Made by a program: the position numbers and the translations under genes
NCBI RefSeq assembly: GCF_018417595.1
Contig: NZ_CP070982.1
Coordinates: 1,327,501-1,391,500, forward strand
DNA length: 64,000 nucleotides
Reading direction: 5' to 3'
Source: Pseudomonas entomophila
Lineage (GTDB): Bacteria > Pseudomonadota > Gammaproteobacteria > Pseudomonadales > Pseudomonadaceae
Notes under the pieces: generated by a model
The model's database searches: none
What the model saw: only the letters and a program-made list of their open reading frames with translations
What the model was told of the DNA's origin: nothing
Part shown: in pieces, positions 7,217 to 15,945 of the stretch
How the letters are laid out: every line of letters begins with the position of its first letter
Numbering within the stretch: the stretch's first letter is position 1

Positions 7217-8664
7217 AGTTGAACGGCCTGGTCAGCGGCGTTGTACCTGAAGGGTGAACCTCGCACCTGGTCGAGGTCCAAAGCTATGATCGGTACCCAG
7301 AGATTGGTTCTGGCTTTGTACTTTTGCTGGAACGTCCTGGCATCATTGAGCGACGTAGCATTGTTGGTACGGTAAAAGAAAGCTTCGATAGGCAATTGGG
7401 TACCAATTTCGCCTGAGCGGGCGGCTGAAGGGGGAAGGGTTTCATTCGGTTGTACCCAAATGGCCGCCATCAATTCGTTCCAAGGTGCCCTTACCCTGTC
7501 TCTGATATCGGTCGGTGGATTATTGCGTACTTGATAGCTTACTGCGAACTGAGCGGCATCTCGGGTGCTAAGGGAGCATTGAAGTGAGTTGTGGTTGATC
7601 GTCCTGGCATGGTTGTACCAGCCCTGAACGGTCGTTGCATTCCGACTGGCGCATGAGCTCGGGTCTGATCCAGGTGCTGCCCTTACCTTCAAGCCGCAAC
7701 CTGCTTCGCGGCGTTGTCCGGCGAACGTCCAACCGTCATAAGCATAGATACACAGGAAGTCGATCGCTCTACCTTGGGCCAAGGCCTCTCGTTGAGGAAG
7801 GAAGATGAAGCCAGCATTTCGATAAAAATCGGTAACGTTGGAGTCGATCCTGAAGTAAGAGAATGAAATTCCCCCCAGGTTTCTTGCCGTTTGACTGGGT
7901 ACCCAAGGATCAAAATCGCCGTTATCCACAGAGCGGATAATAATGCCGTTGCAGTAGTAGGCTGGGTAGTCGCTTCTTTGAACGTATGTACACCGGTTTG
8001 CAGTGTTGCGGTAGCGTGTATTAAGTCTCGAGGCGACATCATTTCCGCTAGTGGCCACGATCGAGATCGTCCTAGGTCGTGAAAAACGAAGCGAATTGTT
8101 AGCCCGACCGATCGCAACAGTCACATCAGCCGAGCGGCCGATATAGTTTGCCAGTTCGCGCACAGGGATGGTGAGGGCGATTGGACCTGAGCCTTGCGCT
8201 GTTAGTGCTCTGGAGACAAAGGTGGTTTGTCGTGTCCCCTGTGGTGCCAGACTTATGGATACCGTATCGCCACTGCGCAACCTGGGATTGCGATAGTTGA
8301 TTGCGACGAACTGCCCAACCCTGTTGATGTTGATTCGGCTCCCGATTGTCAGGCGCTTTGATTCTGCAAACTCTCGCGTCTCGGTGGCTGTATCCCCTGA
8401 CGCTGGTAGGGGGTTGTCGGATGACGCGTCCTCGATGATTGCGACTGGCAGGTCTTGCACCTCTAACTCAGGCTCGTTCATTTCTGCCTGGCCGGGGGGG
8501 GTGAGATCAGTTTCCGTTGGCTCAATGACGACTATGCCGCCTCCATTTTGCGGCGGTTTTGATGGGGCCAGCGCGTATCCGGCACAAGGCCATGCCAACA
8601 TCAGAACAATTAATGCAAGCCATGGCATGCGGGCACGCGTGAGGGGAGCGTCGGTGGCAATCAT
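7213..8664 (-). CDS. Secreted halovibrin (HvnA/HvnC)-like protein
   Basis: 483 residues from the ATG at 8664, which has AACGAGGA 8 nt upstream; an in-frame start 45 bp further upstream lacks this. A signal peptide is clear (MPWLALIVLMLAWPCAGYALA). After a Pro/Glu-rich linker and a ~100-residue beta-type region, the C-terminal ~270 residues resemble, from memory, the Pseudomonas halovibrin-like family. Family-like features are an early Cys pair (NRCTY... YYCNGIIIRS), FDPWVPS, GGISFSYFRIDS, GFIFLP, LPIEAFFY and a terminal YNAADQ. Family members are secreted proteins, some reported to have ADP-ribosyl-cyclase/NAD-glycohydrolase-like activity in Vibrio. Activity here is inference. It is monocistronic, convergent to the relic at 6989-7190 and divergent from prfB. 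Confidence 0.6.
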   Translation of the reverse strand: MIATDAPLTRARMPWLALIVLMLAWPCAGYALAPSKPPQNGGGIVVIEPTETDLTPPGQAEMNEPELEVQDLPVAIIEDASSDNPLPASGDTATETREFAESKRLTIGSRININRVGQFVAINYRNPRLRSGDTVSISLAPQGTRQTTFVSRALTAQGSGPIALTIPVRELANYIGRSADVTVAIGRANNSLRFSRPRTISIVATSGNDVASRLNTRYRNTANRCTYVQRSDYPAYYCNGIIIRSVDNGDFDPWVPSQTARNLGGISFSYFRIDSNVTDFYRNAGFIFLPQREALAQGRAIDFLCIYAYDGWTFAGQRREAGCGLKVRAAPGSDPSSCASRNATTVQGWYNHARTINHNSLQCSLSTRDAAQFAVSYQVRNNPPTDIRDRVRAPWNELMAAIWVQPNETLPPSAARSGEIGTQLPIEAFFYRTNNATSLNDARTFQQKYKARTNLWVPIIALDLDQVRGSPFRYNAADQAVQL

Positions 8665-8792
8665 GTGTGCATCCTCGTTGTTTAAGGGTTGCACACAAGT
8701 AAGTCGCAATTGGCCGTTTCGCGAAACTGACAGAATTACCAGGTCGGGTGCACGAAACGTTGGGTGGAGCGCTGCTTGCCGCCCGGCGGGTC

Positions 8793-8828
8793 TGCCGTCA
8801 GCCCGCGGACTCGGTTATACTCGCGGGC
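8793..8828 (+). promoter_or_regulatory. Candidate prfB promoter with overlapping hairpin
   Basis: A good -10 (TATACT, 8816-8821) lies 41 bp before the prfB ATG, with a weak -35 (TGCCGT, 8793-8798) at 17-bp spacing. The same bases form a GCCCGCG/CGCGGGC stem (8801-8807 with 8822-8828) followed by TTTT. I cannot tell whether the hairpin matters in RNA. Confidence 0.35.
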
Positions 8829-8861
8829 TTTTCACAGAATTCGCACGAGAGCTGCCCGCCC

Positions 8862-9957
8862 ATGGAAATCCAACCGATCCTGAACACCATCAAGGACCTC
8901 ACCGAGCGTTCCCAGTCCATTCGGGGGTATCTTTGACTACGATCACAAACATGATCGTCTGGTCGAAGTAAACCGCGAGCTGGAAGACGCCGCTGTCTGG
9001 AACAAGCCAGAGTACGCCCAGGCCTTGGGTCGCGAGCGTGCCATGCTGGCACAGGTGGTCGAAACCCTGGACAAACTGTCCGGTGGCCTGGCCGACTGCC
9101 AGGACCTGCTCGACATGGCCGTCGAGGAAAATGACGAAGGCGCCGTCGGCGACGTCGTGACCGAGCTGCAAGGCCTGGAAGAGAAACTGGCCCAGCTCGA
9201 GTTCCGTCGCATGTTCAGCGGCGAGATGGACATGAACAATGCCTATCTCGACATCCAGGCCGGCTCCGGCGGCACAGAAGCCCAGGACTGGGCCAACATC
9301 CTGCTGCGCATGTACCTGCGCTGGGCCGACAAGCGCGGTTTCGATGCCACCATCATCGAGCTGTCCGAAGGCGAAGTCGCCGGCATCAAGGGCGCCACCG
9401 TGCACATCAAGGGCGAGTACGCCTTCGGCTGGCTGCGCACCGAGATCGGCGTGCACCGCCTGGTGCGCAAGAGCCCGTTCGACTCCGGCGCCCGTCGCCA
9501 CACCTCGTTCTCGGCAGTGTTCGTCTCGCCAGAGATCGACGACAAGGTCGAAATCGAGATCAACCCGTCCGACCTGCGCATCGACACCTACCGCTCCTCC
9601 GGCGCCGGTGGCCAGCACGTGAACACCACCGACTCGGCGGTACGTATCACCCACGTGCCCACCAACACCGTGGTGGCCTGCCAGAACGAGCGCTCCCAGC
9701 ACGCCAACAAAGACACCGCCATGAAAATGCTGCGGGCCAAGTTGTACGAGCTGGAAATGCAAAAACGCAACGCCGCCTCGCAGGCGCTGGAAGACAGCAA
9801 GTCCGACATCGGCTGGGGCCACCAGATCCGTTCGTACGTACTCGATGACTCGCGCATCAAGGACCTGCGTACCGGCGTCGAGCGCAGCGATTGCCAGAAG
9901 GTCCTGGACGGCGACCTCGACCAGTACCTGGAAGCGAGCCTCAAGCAGGGGCTGTAA
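8862..9957 (+). CDS. prfB: Peptide chain release factor 2 (programmed +1 frameshift)
   Basis: 364 residues when translated with a +1 shift at an in-frame TGA (8934-8936). The first 24 codons ([20 protein letters not shown]...) end at GGGGGTAT-CTT-TGA-C, the classic RF2 autoregulatory frameshift site. Translation then resumes with GAC (D Y D H K H D R L). The body carries the tRNA-discriminating SPF motif ([12 protein letters not shown]) and the catalytic GGQ ([11 protein letters not shown]). RF2 releases peptides at UGA and UAA. When RF2 is scarce, ribosomes pause at the UGA and shift frame, making more RF2. lysS follows 93 bp downstream, the usual prfB-lysS order. Confidence 0.97.
8923..8937 (+). 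promoter_or_regulatory. RF2 programmed frameshift signal
   Basis: GGGGGTAT provides an internal Shine-Dalgarno-like stretch 3 nt before the CTT slippery codon and the TGA stop followed by C, a context that terminates poorly. This matches the conserved bacterial prfB signal. Confidence 0.95.
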
Positions 9958-10050
9958 TCCGCACACCACCGCCGCGATATGAAGCCGTCGGCCCGTATCG
10001 CGTGCCCTGCCCGACAGGGGCAACGAACACCTGATGGAAAGAATGACGAC

Positions 10051-11553
10051 ATGAGCGACCTCAAGACCGAAGCGCAAGACCTGCAACAGGAAGAAAACGC
10101 CCTGATCGCCCTGCGCAAGGAAAAACTTGCCGCAGAGCGCGTAAAGGGCAATGCCTTCCCCAACGACTTCCGCCGCGACAGCTACTGCAACGACTTGCAG
10201 AAACAGTACGCGGACAAGACCAAGGAAGAGCTGGAAGCAGCCGCCATCCCGGTCAAGGTCGCCGGTCGCATCATGCTCAACCGTGGCTCGTTCATGGTCA
10301 TTCAGGACATGACCGGTCGCATCCAGGTCTACGTCAACCGCAAGACCCTGTCGGAAGACACCCTCGCGGCGGTCAAGACCTGGGACCTGGGCGACATCAT
10401 CAGCGCCGAAGGCACCCTGGCCCGTTCCGGCAAGGGCGACCTGTACGTCGAGATGACCAACGTGCGCCTGCTGACCAAGTCGCTGCGCCCGCTGCCGGAC
10501 AAGCACCACGGCCTGACCGATACTGAACAGCGCTACCGCCAGCGCTACGTCGACCTGATGGTCAACGAGGAAACCCGCCACACCTTCCGCGTGCGTTCGC
10601 AGGTGATCTCGCATATCCGCAAGTTCCTCATCGAGCGTGACTTCCTCGAAGTCGAAACCCCGATGCTGCAGACCATCCCGGGCGGCGCCGCGGCCAAACC
10701 GTTCGAAACCCACCACAATGCACTGGACATGGCCATGTTCCTGCGCATCGCGCCTGAGCTCTACCTCAAGCGGCTTGTTGTTGGTGGTTTTGAAAAAGTG
10801 TTCGAGATCAACCGCAACTTCCGCAACGAAGGCGTGTCGACCCGGCACAACCCCGAGTTCACCATGCTCGAGTTCTACCAGGCCTACGCCGACTACCGCG
10901 ACAACATGGACCTCACCGAGGAACTGTTCCGCGAGCTGGCGCAGCTGGTGCTGGGCAGCACCGATGTGCCGTACGGCGACAAGGTGTTCCACTTCGGCGA
11001 GCCGTTCGTGCGCCTGTCGGTGTTCGACTCGATCCTCAAGTACAACCCGGAGCTCACCGCCGCCGACCTGCAGGACGTCGACCGTGCCCGCGAGATCGCC
11101 AAGAAAGCCGGCGCCAAGGTGCTGGGCCACGAAGGCCTGGGCAAGCTGCAGGTGATGATCTTCGAAGAGCTGGTCGAGCATAAGCTGGAGCAGCCGCACT
11201 TCATCACCGAGTACCCGTTCGAAGTCTCGCCGCTGGCCCGTCGCAACGACGACAACCCGGCCGTGACCGACCGCTTCGAGCTGTTCATCGGCGGCCGCGA
11301 GATCGCCAACGCCTACTCCGAGCTCAATGACGCCGAAGACCAGGCCGAGCGCTTCCTCGCCCAGGTCGCCGAGAAAGACGCCGGCGACGACGAGGCCATG
11401 CACTACGACGCCGACTTCGTCCGCGCGCTGGAATACGGCATGCCGCCGACTGCAGGTGAAGGCATTGGTATCGACCGTTTGGTGATGCTGCTGACCAACT
11501 CGCCGTCGATCCGCGACGTGATCCTGTTCCCGCACATGCGTCCACAGGCCTGA
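10051..11553 (+). CDS. lysS: Lysyl-tRNA synthetase, class II
   Basis: 500 residues. An N-terminal OB-fold anticodon-binding domain ([19 protein letters not shown]) precedes the class II catalytic core with motif 2 ([15 protein letters not shown]) and motif 3 ([13 protein letters not shown]). It charges tRNA-Lys with lysine in the cytoplasm. The ATG at 10051 is chosen because [11 protein letters not shown] begins the normal N-terminus; an in-frame upstream extension covers an intergenic hairpin (CGCGATA/TATCGCG, 9973-10002) and is discounted. A strong terminator follows. Confidence 0.97.
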   Translation: MSDLKTEAQDLQQEENALIALRKEKLAAERVKGNAFPNDFRRDSYCNDLQKQYADKTKEELEAAAIPVKVAGRIMLNRGSFMVIQDMTGRIQVYVNRKTLSEDTLAAVKTWDLGDIISAEGTLARSGKGDLYVEMTNVRLLTKSLRPLPDKHHGLTDTEQRYRQRYVDLMVNEETRHTFRVRSQVISHIRKFLIERDFLEVETPMLQTIPGGAAAKPFETHHNALDMAMFLRIAPELYLKRLVVGGFEKVFEINRNFRNEGVSTRHNPEFTMLEFYQAYADYRDNMDLTEELFRELAQLVLGSTDVPYGDKVFHFGEPFVRLSVFDSILKYNPELTAADLQDVDRAREIAKKAGAKVLGHEGLGKLQVMIFEELVEHKLEQPHFITEYPFEVSPLARRNDDNPAVTDRFELFIGGREIANAYSELNDAEDQAERFLAQVAEKDAGDDEAMHYDADFVRALEYGMPPTAGEGIGIDRLVMLLTNSPSIRDVILFPHMRPQA

Positions 11554-11564
11554 GCGATGTGAAC

Positions 11565-11589
11565 AAGCCGCCTTTCGAGGCGGCTTTTT
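11565..11589 (+). terminator. Rho-independent terminator of lysS
   Basis: Perfect 8-bp stem AGCCGCCT/AGGCGGCT with a TTCG tetraloop, followed by a T-run. Confidence 0.93.
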
Positions 11590-11623
11590 CATGCCCGGCT
11601 GTAAGTTGCCTGTAGTGGTCCTT

Positions 11624-11686
11624 TCGCGGGCAAGCCTGTTCTCACATGGGGCGCGCTATACCTGTGGGAGCGGGCTTGCCCGCGAA
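11624..11686. repeat. Inverted REP pair
   Basis: TCGCGGGCAAGCCTGTTCTCACA and its near-complement GTGGGAGCGGGCTTGCCCGC face each other, the usual P. putida REP/BIME arrangement. Not coding. Confidence 0.8.
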
Positions 11687-11732
11687 TGGGTCGGTACGAA
11701 CGCTAGATGACTTGAATCATGAGGTACCCATC

Positions 11733-12449
11733 GTGACACCCGCCATGCCCCACCAGGGCGCCGCCGGCATCGCCACCGCCGTCGCCGAGAGCGTGCAATA
11801 CCAAGGCCGCAAGACCGCCCGCCAGGGCAGCGAGCAGCGCCGCCAGCAGATCCTCGACGCCGCCATGCGCATTGTCGTGCGCGATGGTGTGCGTGGCGTG
11901 CGCCACCGCGCCGTGGCCGCCGAGGCCGGTGTGCCGCTGTCGGCCACCACCTATTACTTCAAGGATATCCAGGACCTGCTGGCCGACACCTTCGCCCAGT
12001 ACGTCGAACGCAGCGCGGCCTACATGGCCAAGCTGTGGACCAACACCGAAGGCGTGCTGCGCCAGTTGCTGGCTCAGGGCGACGGCACGCCCGAGGCCCG
12101 GGCACGTCTGGCCGACGAGGTGGCGCGCATGCTGGCCGACTACGTCCTGCGCCAGCTCAATAATCGTCGCGACTTCCTCATGGCCGAGCAGGCCTTCCGC
12201 CAGGAGGCGCTGCTGTGCCCACGTCTGGCTGAACTGGTGCAGGCCCACGAGCAGATCCTGCTGCATGGTGCGCGGCAGATCCTCCAGGTGGTCGGCTCGC
12301 ACCAACCCGGGCAGGACGCCCAGATGTTGACGGCGATAATCGAGCAGATGGAATATCAGGGCCTGCTCAAGGCTGCGGATGCGCCGGCCGATGAGCAGAT
12401 GCTCGCTATCCTTGTCCGATACCTGCAGATGGTGCTGGCATCGGCCTGA
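11733..12449 (+). CDS. TetR-family transcriptional regulator
   Basis: 238 residues from a GTG start 8 nt after GAGG. After a ~30-residue tail, the DNA-binding helix-turn-helix is clear (QQILDAAMRIVVRDGVRGV... VPLSATTYYFKDIQDLLADTF). A helical ligand/dimerisation domain follows. The gene opens a same-strand run of envelope-related genes (lipoprotein, QEGLA protein, hydrolase), which it might control. Target and ligand are unknown. An ATG 12 bp downstream is an alternative start. Confidence 0.88.
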   Translation: MTPAMPHQGAAGIATAVAESVQYQGRKTARQGSEQRRQQILDAAMRIVVRDGVRGVRHRAVAAEAGVPLSATTYYFKDIQDLLADTFAQYVERSAAYMAKLWTNTEGVLRQLLAQGDGTPEARARLADEVARMLADYVLRQLNNRRDFLMAEQAFRQEALLCPRLAELVQAHEQILLHGARQILQVVGSHQPGQDAQMLTAIIEQMEYQGLLKAADAPADEQMLAILVRYLQMVLASA

Positions 12450-12478
12450 GCGGCACACGAATTTCCAAGGAGAAGCGG

Positions 12479-13027
12479 ATGAAAGCCTGGCGTGTGGTGT
12501 TGTTGACCTTGTCATTCCTCCTGCTGGGCGGTTGTCTGGTGACTTTCGACGAACCGCTGCCCGGCAACCAGGTGGCGCCCAAGGCCTTGCTTGGCCAGTG
12601 GAGCAGCAAGGATGCCTGGGGCCAGCCGCTGAAGCTGAACATCAGCCGAGCGGGTGGCAACACCTACAAGGCTGTGGCACGTGCCCGGGGTAAGGCGCCC
12701 GAGGAGTATGCCTTCACCGTGGCTCGTCACGGCAACCGCTGGTACCTGTCGGCGGGCGTGCCCAAGCGTTTGGGCGGCCGCTTCCTGATTGGTGGTTTCG
12801 AGGTGGTCGATGGCAAGCAGTTGGTGGTCTACAACCTTGACGTAGAGCAGGTGCAGCAGGCGGTGGACAAGAAGGAACTGAGCGGGCGCAGCACCGAGGT
12901 GCCGGAGGGCAACGGCCCGGGCGTGCTGATTGACAGTCCGTCGGAGCGGGTCCTGGCTTATCTGGACGACCCGGCCAACTCCGACCTGTTCGTCGAAGTG
13001 GCGCGTTTTGAGCGCGTGGCTAAATAG
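12479..13027 (+). CDS. Conserved hypothetical lipoprotein
   Basis: 182 residues with a lipoprotein signal (VVLLTLSFLLLGGC, lipobox LGGC at about 16-19) and a good AAGGAG ribosome binding site. The mature part is a beta-rich single domain starting with a short lipocalin-like motif (LLGQWSSKDAWGQPLKLNI). I do not recognise a characterised family. It lies 29 bp after the TetR gene and 74 bp before the QEGLA gene, so it is probably co-transcribed. Confidence 0.85.
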   Translation: MKAWRVVLLTLSFLLLGGCLVTFDEPLPGNQVAPKALLGQWSSKDAWGQPLKLNISRAGGNTYKAVARARGKAPEEYAFTVARHGNRWYLSAGVPKRLGGRFLIGGFEVVDGKQLVVYNLDVEQVQQAVDKKELSGRSTEVPEGNGPGVLIDSPSERVLAYLDDPANSDLFVEVARFERVAK

Positions 13028-13101
13028 CATGGGCTGTTCGTCGGCAAGGCGGCGAACAAGGCCCGACTGATTGCAGGGCAATCCGATTCAAGGAGTCCCC
13101 G

Positions 13102-14379
13102 GTGGACGAGTACCAGCAGACCATACGCGCACTGTCCGATCGCATCGTCACCGCGCAGACCCCCATCCGCGTGCTCGACGCGGTGAAGTGGGACGACGGC
13201 ATCCGCCAGGGCTTTCTCAAGACCAAGGGCAAGGAGCCTCCGGCGGTGGACCGCGCGTACTACCAGAACCGCCCGTTGTCGTTCGACTCCAGCGCGGTGA
13301 AGGCCGAATTCCAGAACATCGAGCGTGACATCACCCGTCAACTCGGCCAGTTCAACCCGGTCGGGCAGATCATGCGGCGCATGTGCAAGGAGTACCGCAT
13401 GGTCGTGCGCATGCTCGAAGCACGCGGTACCGAGGACTTCGGGCTGATCTCGCAGGAGCTCTACGGTGCCGCCTCCGACGCTTTCCATGCCGGCGACCCG
13501 ACCCTTGCCGACCTGGGGCTGATGCTCTCGGACTACCTCAACAATATCGATGGCCGTGGCGACCTGAAGGACGAGCCGAAGAACCTCACCGCGAAGGAGG
13601 CCGTGGAAATCCTCCAGCGCCGCTTGAACAAGGTGTTCGGCGAAGCCGAGGAAACCATTCGCGTGTTCGAGTCCGACGGCATCGTCGCCGATGCTGCGGC
13701 TGGCGCCGACTACATCAAGGTGCGCGCCGACGCCATGTTCAACAGCCGCGACGTGCGTGCGCTCGAAGTACACGAGGGCCTGGTGCATGTCGGTACCACC
13801 CTCAACGGCCTGAACCAGCCGATCTGCACCTTCCTGGCCAAGGGCCCGCCCTCGTCGACGGTGACCCAGGAGGGCCTGGCCATTCTCATGGAGGTGATCG
13901 CCTTCGCCTCCTACCCCAGCCGCCTGCGCAAGTTGACCAACCGCACCCGCGCCATTCACATGGTGGAGGAGGGCGCCGACTTCATGCAGGTCTACGAGTT
14001 CTTCCGTGGCCAGGGCTTCGAGATGGGGCAGAGCTACAGCAATGCCAGCCGGGTGTTCCGTGGTTCGGTGCCCAACGGGCTGCCATTCACCAAGGACTTG
14101 TCCTACCTCAAGGGCTTCATCATGGTTTACAACTACATTCAGTTGGCCGTGAAGAAGGGCAAGCTGGAGCAGATCCCGTTGCTGTTCTGCGGCAAGACCA
14201 CCCTGGAAGACATGCGTACCCTGCGCCAGCTGGTCGAGGAAGGCCTGGTGGAGCCGCCCAAGTACCTGCCGGAGCAGTTCCGCGACCTCAACGCGCTGTC
14301 GGCGTGGATGTGCTTCTCCAACTTCCTCAATCACCTGAGCCTGGACCGCATTGAAGCCGACTACGCGAATATTCTCTGA
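13102..14379 (+). CDS. QEGLA-motif (DUF1704) protein, putative HExxxH metalloprotease
   Basis: 425 residues from GTG 13102 with AAGGAG upstream. It carries HEGLVH (an HExxxH pattern) about residue 227 and the family-naming QEGLA (STVTQEGLAILME) about 30-35 residues later. DUF1704 proteins are often labelled flavohemoglobin-expression-modulating. Relatives in animals (MATCAP/TMCP) are zinc carboxypeptidases that detyrosinate tubulin using an HExxxH...E motif. The conserved His/Glu spacing argues for a zinc peptidase here; the substrate is unknown. Its 3' end overlaps the start of the hydrolase gene. Confidence 0.85.
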   Translation: MDEYQQTIRALSDRIVTAQTPIRVLDAVKWDDGIRQGFLKTKGKEPPAVDRAYYQNRPLSFDSSAVKAEFQNIERDITRQLGQFNPVGQIMRRMCKEYRMVVRMLEARGTEDFGLISQELYGAASDAFHAGDPTLADLGLMLSDYLNNIDGRGDLKDEPKNLTAKEAVEILQRRLNKVFGEAEETIRVFESDGIVADAAAGADYIKVRADAMFNSRDVRALEVHEGLVHVGTTLNGLNQPICTFLAKGPPSSTVTQEGLAILMEVIAFASYPSRLRKLTNRTRAIHMVEEGADFMQVYEFFRGQGFEMGQSYSNASRVFRGSVPNGLPFTKDLSYLKGFIMVYNYIQLAVKKGKLEQIPLLFCGKTTLEDMRTLRQLVEEGLVEPPKYLPEQFRDLNALSAWMCFSNFLNHLSLDRIEADYANIL

Positions 14380-15274
14380 CGCCTGCTGTCACCTCGCCGT
14401 CGGCCTCGGGCTGCTGCTGTTGTGCGGCTGCAGCAGCCTGCTGTTCTACCCCGAGCGCGGCCAGCCGTTCACCCCGGAAAAGGCCCGCCTCCAATACCAG
14501 GACCTGACGATTGCCGCCGCGGATGGCACGCGCCTGCACGCGTGGTGGTTGCCGGCGAAGGAGGGTGTCGAGGTCAAGGGCACCGTGCTGCACCTGCATG
14601 GAAATGGCGGCAATCTCGCCATGCACCTCGGCGGTAGCTATTGGTTGCCGAAGGAAGGGTATCAGGTGCTGATGCTCGATTACCGTGGTTATGGGCTGTC
14701 CCAGGGCAAGGCAACCCTTCCGGCGGTATATGGCGATATCGAGGCGGCGCTGGCCTGGCTCGACAAGGCACCACAAGTGCAGGGCAAGCCCTTGGTGCTG
14801 CTGGGCCAGAGCCTGGGCGGCGCCATGGCCATCCACTACCTGGCGCAGCACCCCGAGCAGCGCCGGCGCTTCAGCGCCCTGGTGTTCGATGGCGTACCTG
14901 CCAGTTACCGTGCGGTGGGGCGTTATGCCCTCAGCATTTCGTGGATGACCTGGCCGCTGCAGGTGCCGCTGTCCTGGCTGGTGCCCGACGGCGACAGCGC
15001 GATCAACTCGATCGAGCGTCTGGACAGCCCGCCAAAGCTGTTCTTCCACAGCATCGACGACCACCTCGTACCACTTGAGAACGGCCTGCGCCTGTACCGG
15101 CATGCGCTACCGCCCCGAGTGTTGCAACTTACCCGCGGCGACCATGTGCAGACCTTCGCCGACCCGACCTGGCGCCAGGTGATGCTGCGCTTCCTGGATG
15201 ACCCCACGCATTTCAACGGCCTGCGCCGCCTGGCCGAAGTCCCCAATTACCCTGACGAGAAGAACGCGCAATGA
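14351..15274 (+). CDS. Lipid-anchored alpha/beta hydrolase (Bem46-like)
   Basis: Up to 307 residues. A lipobox (LLLLCGC) is followed by an alpha/beta hydrolase fold with an oxyanion HGNGGN motif, DYRGYGLS, nucleophile elbow LGQSLGG, acid HSIDDHLVP and catalytic His in GDHVQTF. It is probably a lipase/esterase-like enzyme tethered in the envelope. The start is uncertain: no ATG or GTG precedes the lipobox in frame. TTG at 14351, overlapping the QEGLA gene by 29 bp, is the first usable codon, and no good ribosome site is seen. A small indel near the start, or another rare start codon, is possible. Confidence 0.78.
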   Translation: MKPTTRIFSDACCHLAVGLGLLLLCGCSSLLFYPERGQPFTPEKARLQYQDLTIAAADGTRLHAWWLPAKEGVEVKGTVLHLHGNGGNLAMHLGGSYWLPKEGYQVLMLDYRGYGLSQGKATLPAVYGDIEAALAWLDKAPQVQGKPLVLLGQSLGGAMAIHYLAQHPEQRRRFSALVFDGVPASYRAVGRYALSISWMTWPLQVPLSWLVPDGDSAINSIERLDSPPKLFFHSIDDHLVPLENGLRLYRHALPPRVLQLTRGDHVQTFADPTWRQVMLRFLDDPTHFNGLRRLAEVPNYPDEKNAQ

Positions 15275-15597
15275 GTGAAGAACGCAACGCCATCCCGCTG
15301 ATCCTGACCGGTATCGGCAGCATCATCGTGACGGTGGGGACCCTCTGGTACTACGGCTACCTGCATTTCGCCAAGCCACAGGACGCCCTGTTGCTGCAAG
15401 ACTTCACCATGCTCAAGACCATCCCGGGCGAGGACTACAAACTCTCGCTGACACCGGCACCGCAAGTGGCGCAGTGCATCGATGGCGTGTTAGTGCTGTT
15501 CGATACCGAGCAGAAGGGCCTGACCGGCGTGCTGGTGGACAACCGCAAGCGCGCGGTGCGCTGCATGGGGCAGGAGACGCCGCAGCAGGTGCACTGA
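15271..15597 (+). CDS. Small single-pass membrane protein, conserved hypothetical
   Basis: 108 residues. One transmembrane helix near the N-terminus (IPLILTGIGSIIVTVGTLWYYGYL) is followed by a small domain with two Cys (QCIDG... RCMGQ). The ATG overlaps the hydrolase stop by ATGA, indicating translational coupling. The function is not recognised. Confidence 0.8.
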   Translation: MSEERNAIPLILTGIGSIIVTVGTLWYYGYLHFAKPQDALLLQDFTMLKTIPGEDYKLSLTPAPQVAQCIDGVLVLFDTEQKGLTGVLVDNRKRAVRCMGQETPQQVH

Positions 15598-15631
15598 TCG
15601 GGCCTGTGGTCGCAGAGGTGCAGTGGCTGTG

Positions 15632-15820
15632 AGATTGAGCGCCGCCTGTGCGGCGCATCGCGGATGAATCCGCTCCTACGGCCAGGCGGGGCGGCGGCGC
15701 CAGCCGAAACATCGCGTCGGGCCAATCAGGCTGGCAACCGTGGCCTCACAGGTGCGGCACGTTGCAACCGATGTAGGAGCGGATTCATCCGCGATGCGCC
15801 GCGCGGGCGGCGCTCGATCT
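15632..15820. repeat. Composite inverted REP element, locus 1
   Basis: Two 48-bp arms in inverted orientation (15632-15679 and 15773-15820, core GGAGCGGATTCATCCGCGAT) flank a ~93-bp core. The right 93 bp (15728-15820) recur almost unchanged at 24611-24703. Fills most of the 15598-15945 gene-free stretch. Confidence 0.82.
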
Positions 15821-15898
15821 GGAGTGCGCTGCAAGCCAGTCGTCTAGCGCTTCGCGACGCACCATGATTTGAGGGCCGGCACGAAAAACCCCGCCATA

Positions 15899-15925
15899 GA
15901 AAAACCCCGCCATAACAGCGGGGTT
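15899..15925 (-). terminator. Terminator of the 15946-17193 lipoprotein genes
   Basis: On the minus strand AACCCCGC / GCGGGGTT with a 7-nt loop is followed by a T-run. A partial duplicate of the arm (AAAAACCCCGCCAT) sits just beyond. Confidence 0.88.
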
Positions 15926-15945
15926 CCTCCCTCAAGCATCAGCCA

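Noticed and set aside
8934..8936. prfB as a pseudogene because of an in-frame TGA
   Set aside because: The stop is in the canonical RF2 programmed-frameshift context and the frame downstream is fully intact.
9973..10002. CGCGATA/TATCGCG hairpin before lysS as a regulatory leader
   Set aside because: The loop is long (16 nt), there is no T-run and no known leader motif; too little to call.
8899..11592. 897-codon minus-strand open frame over prfB/lysS
   Set aside because: Antisense shadow of two certain genes; Val/Gly/His-rich translation is typical of GC-rich antisense frames.
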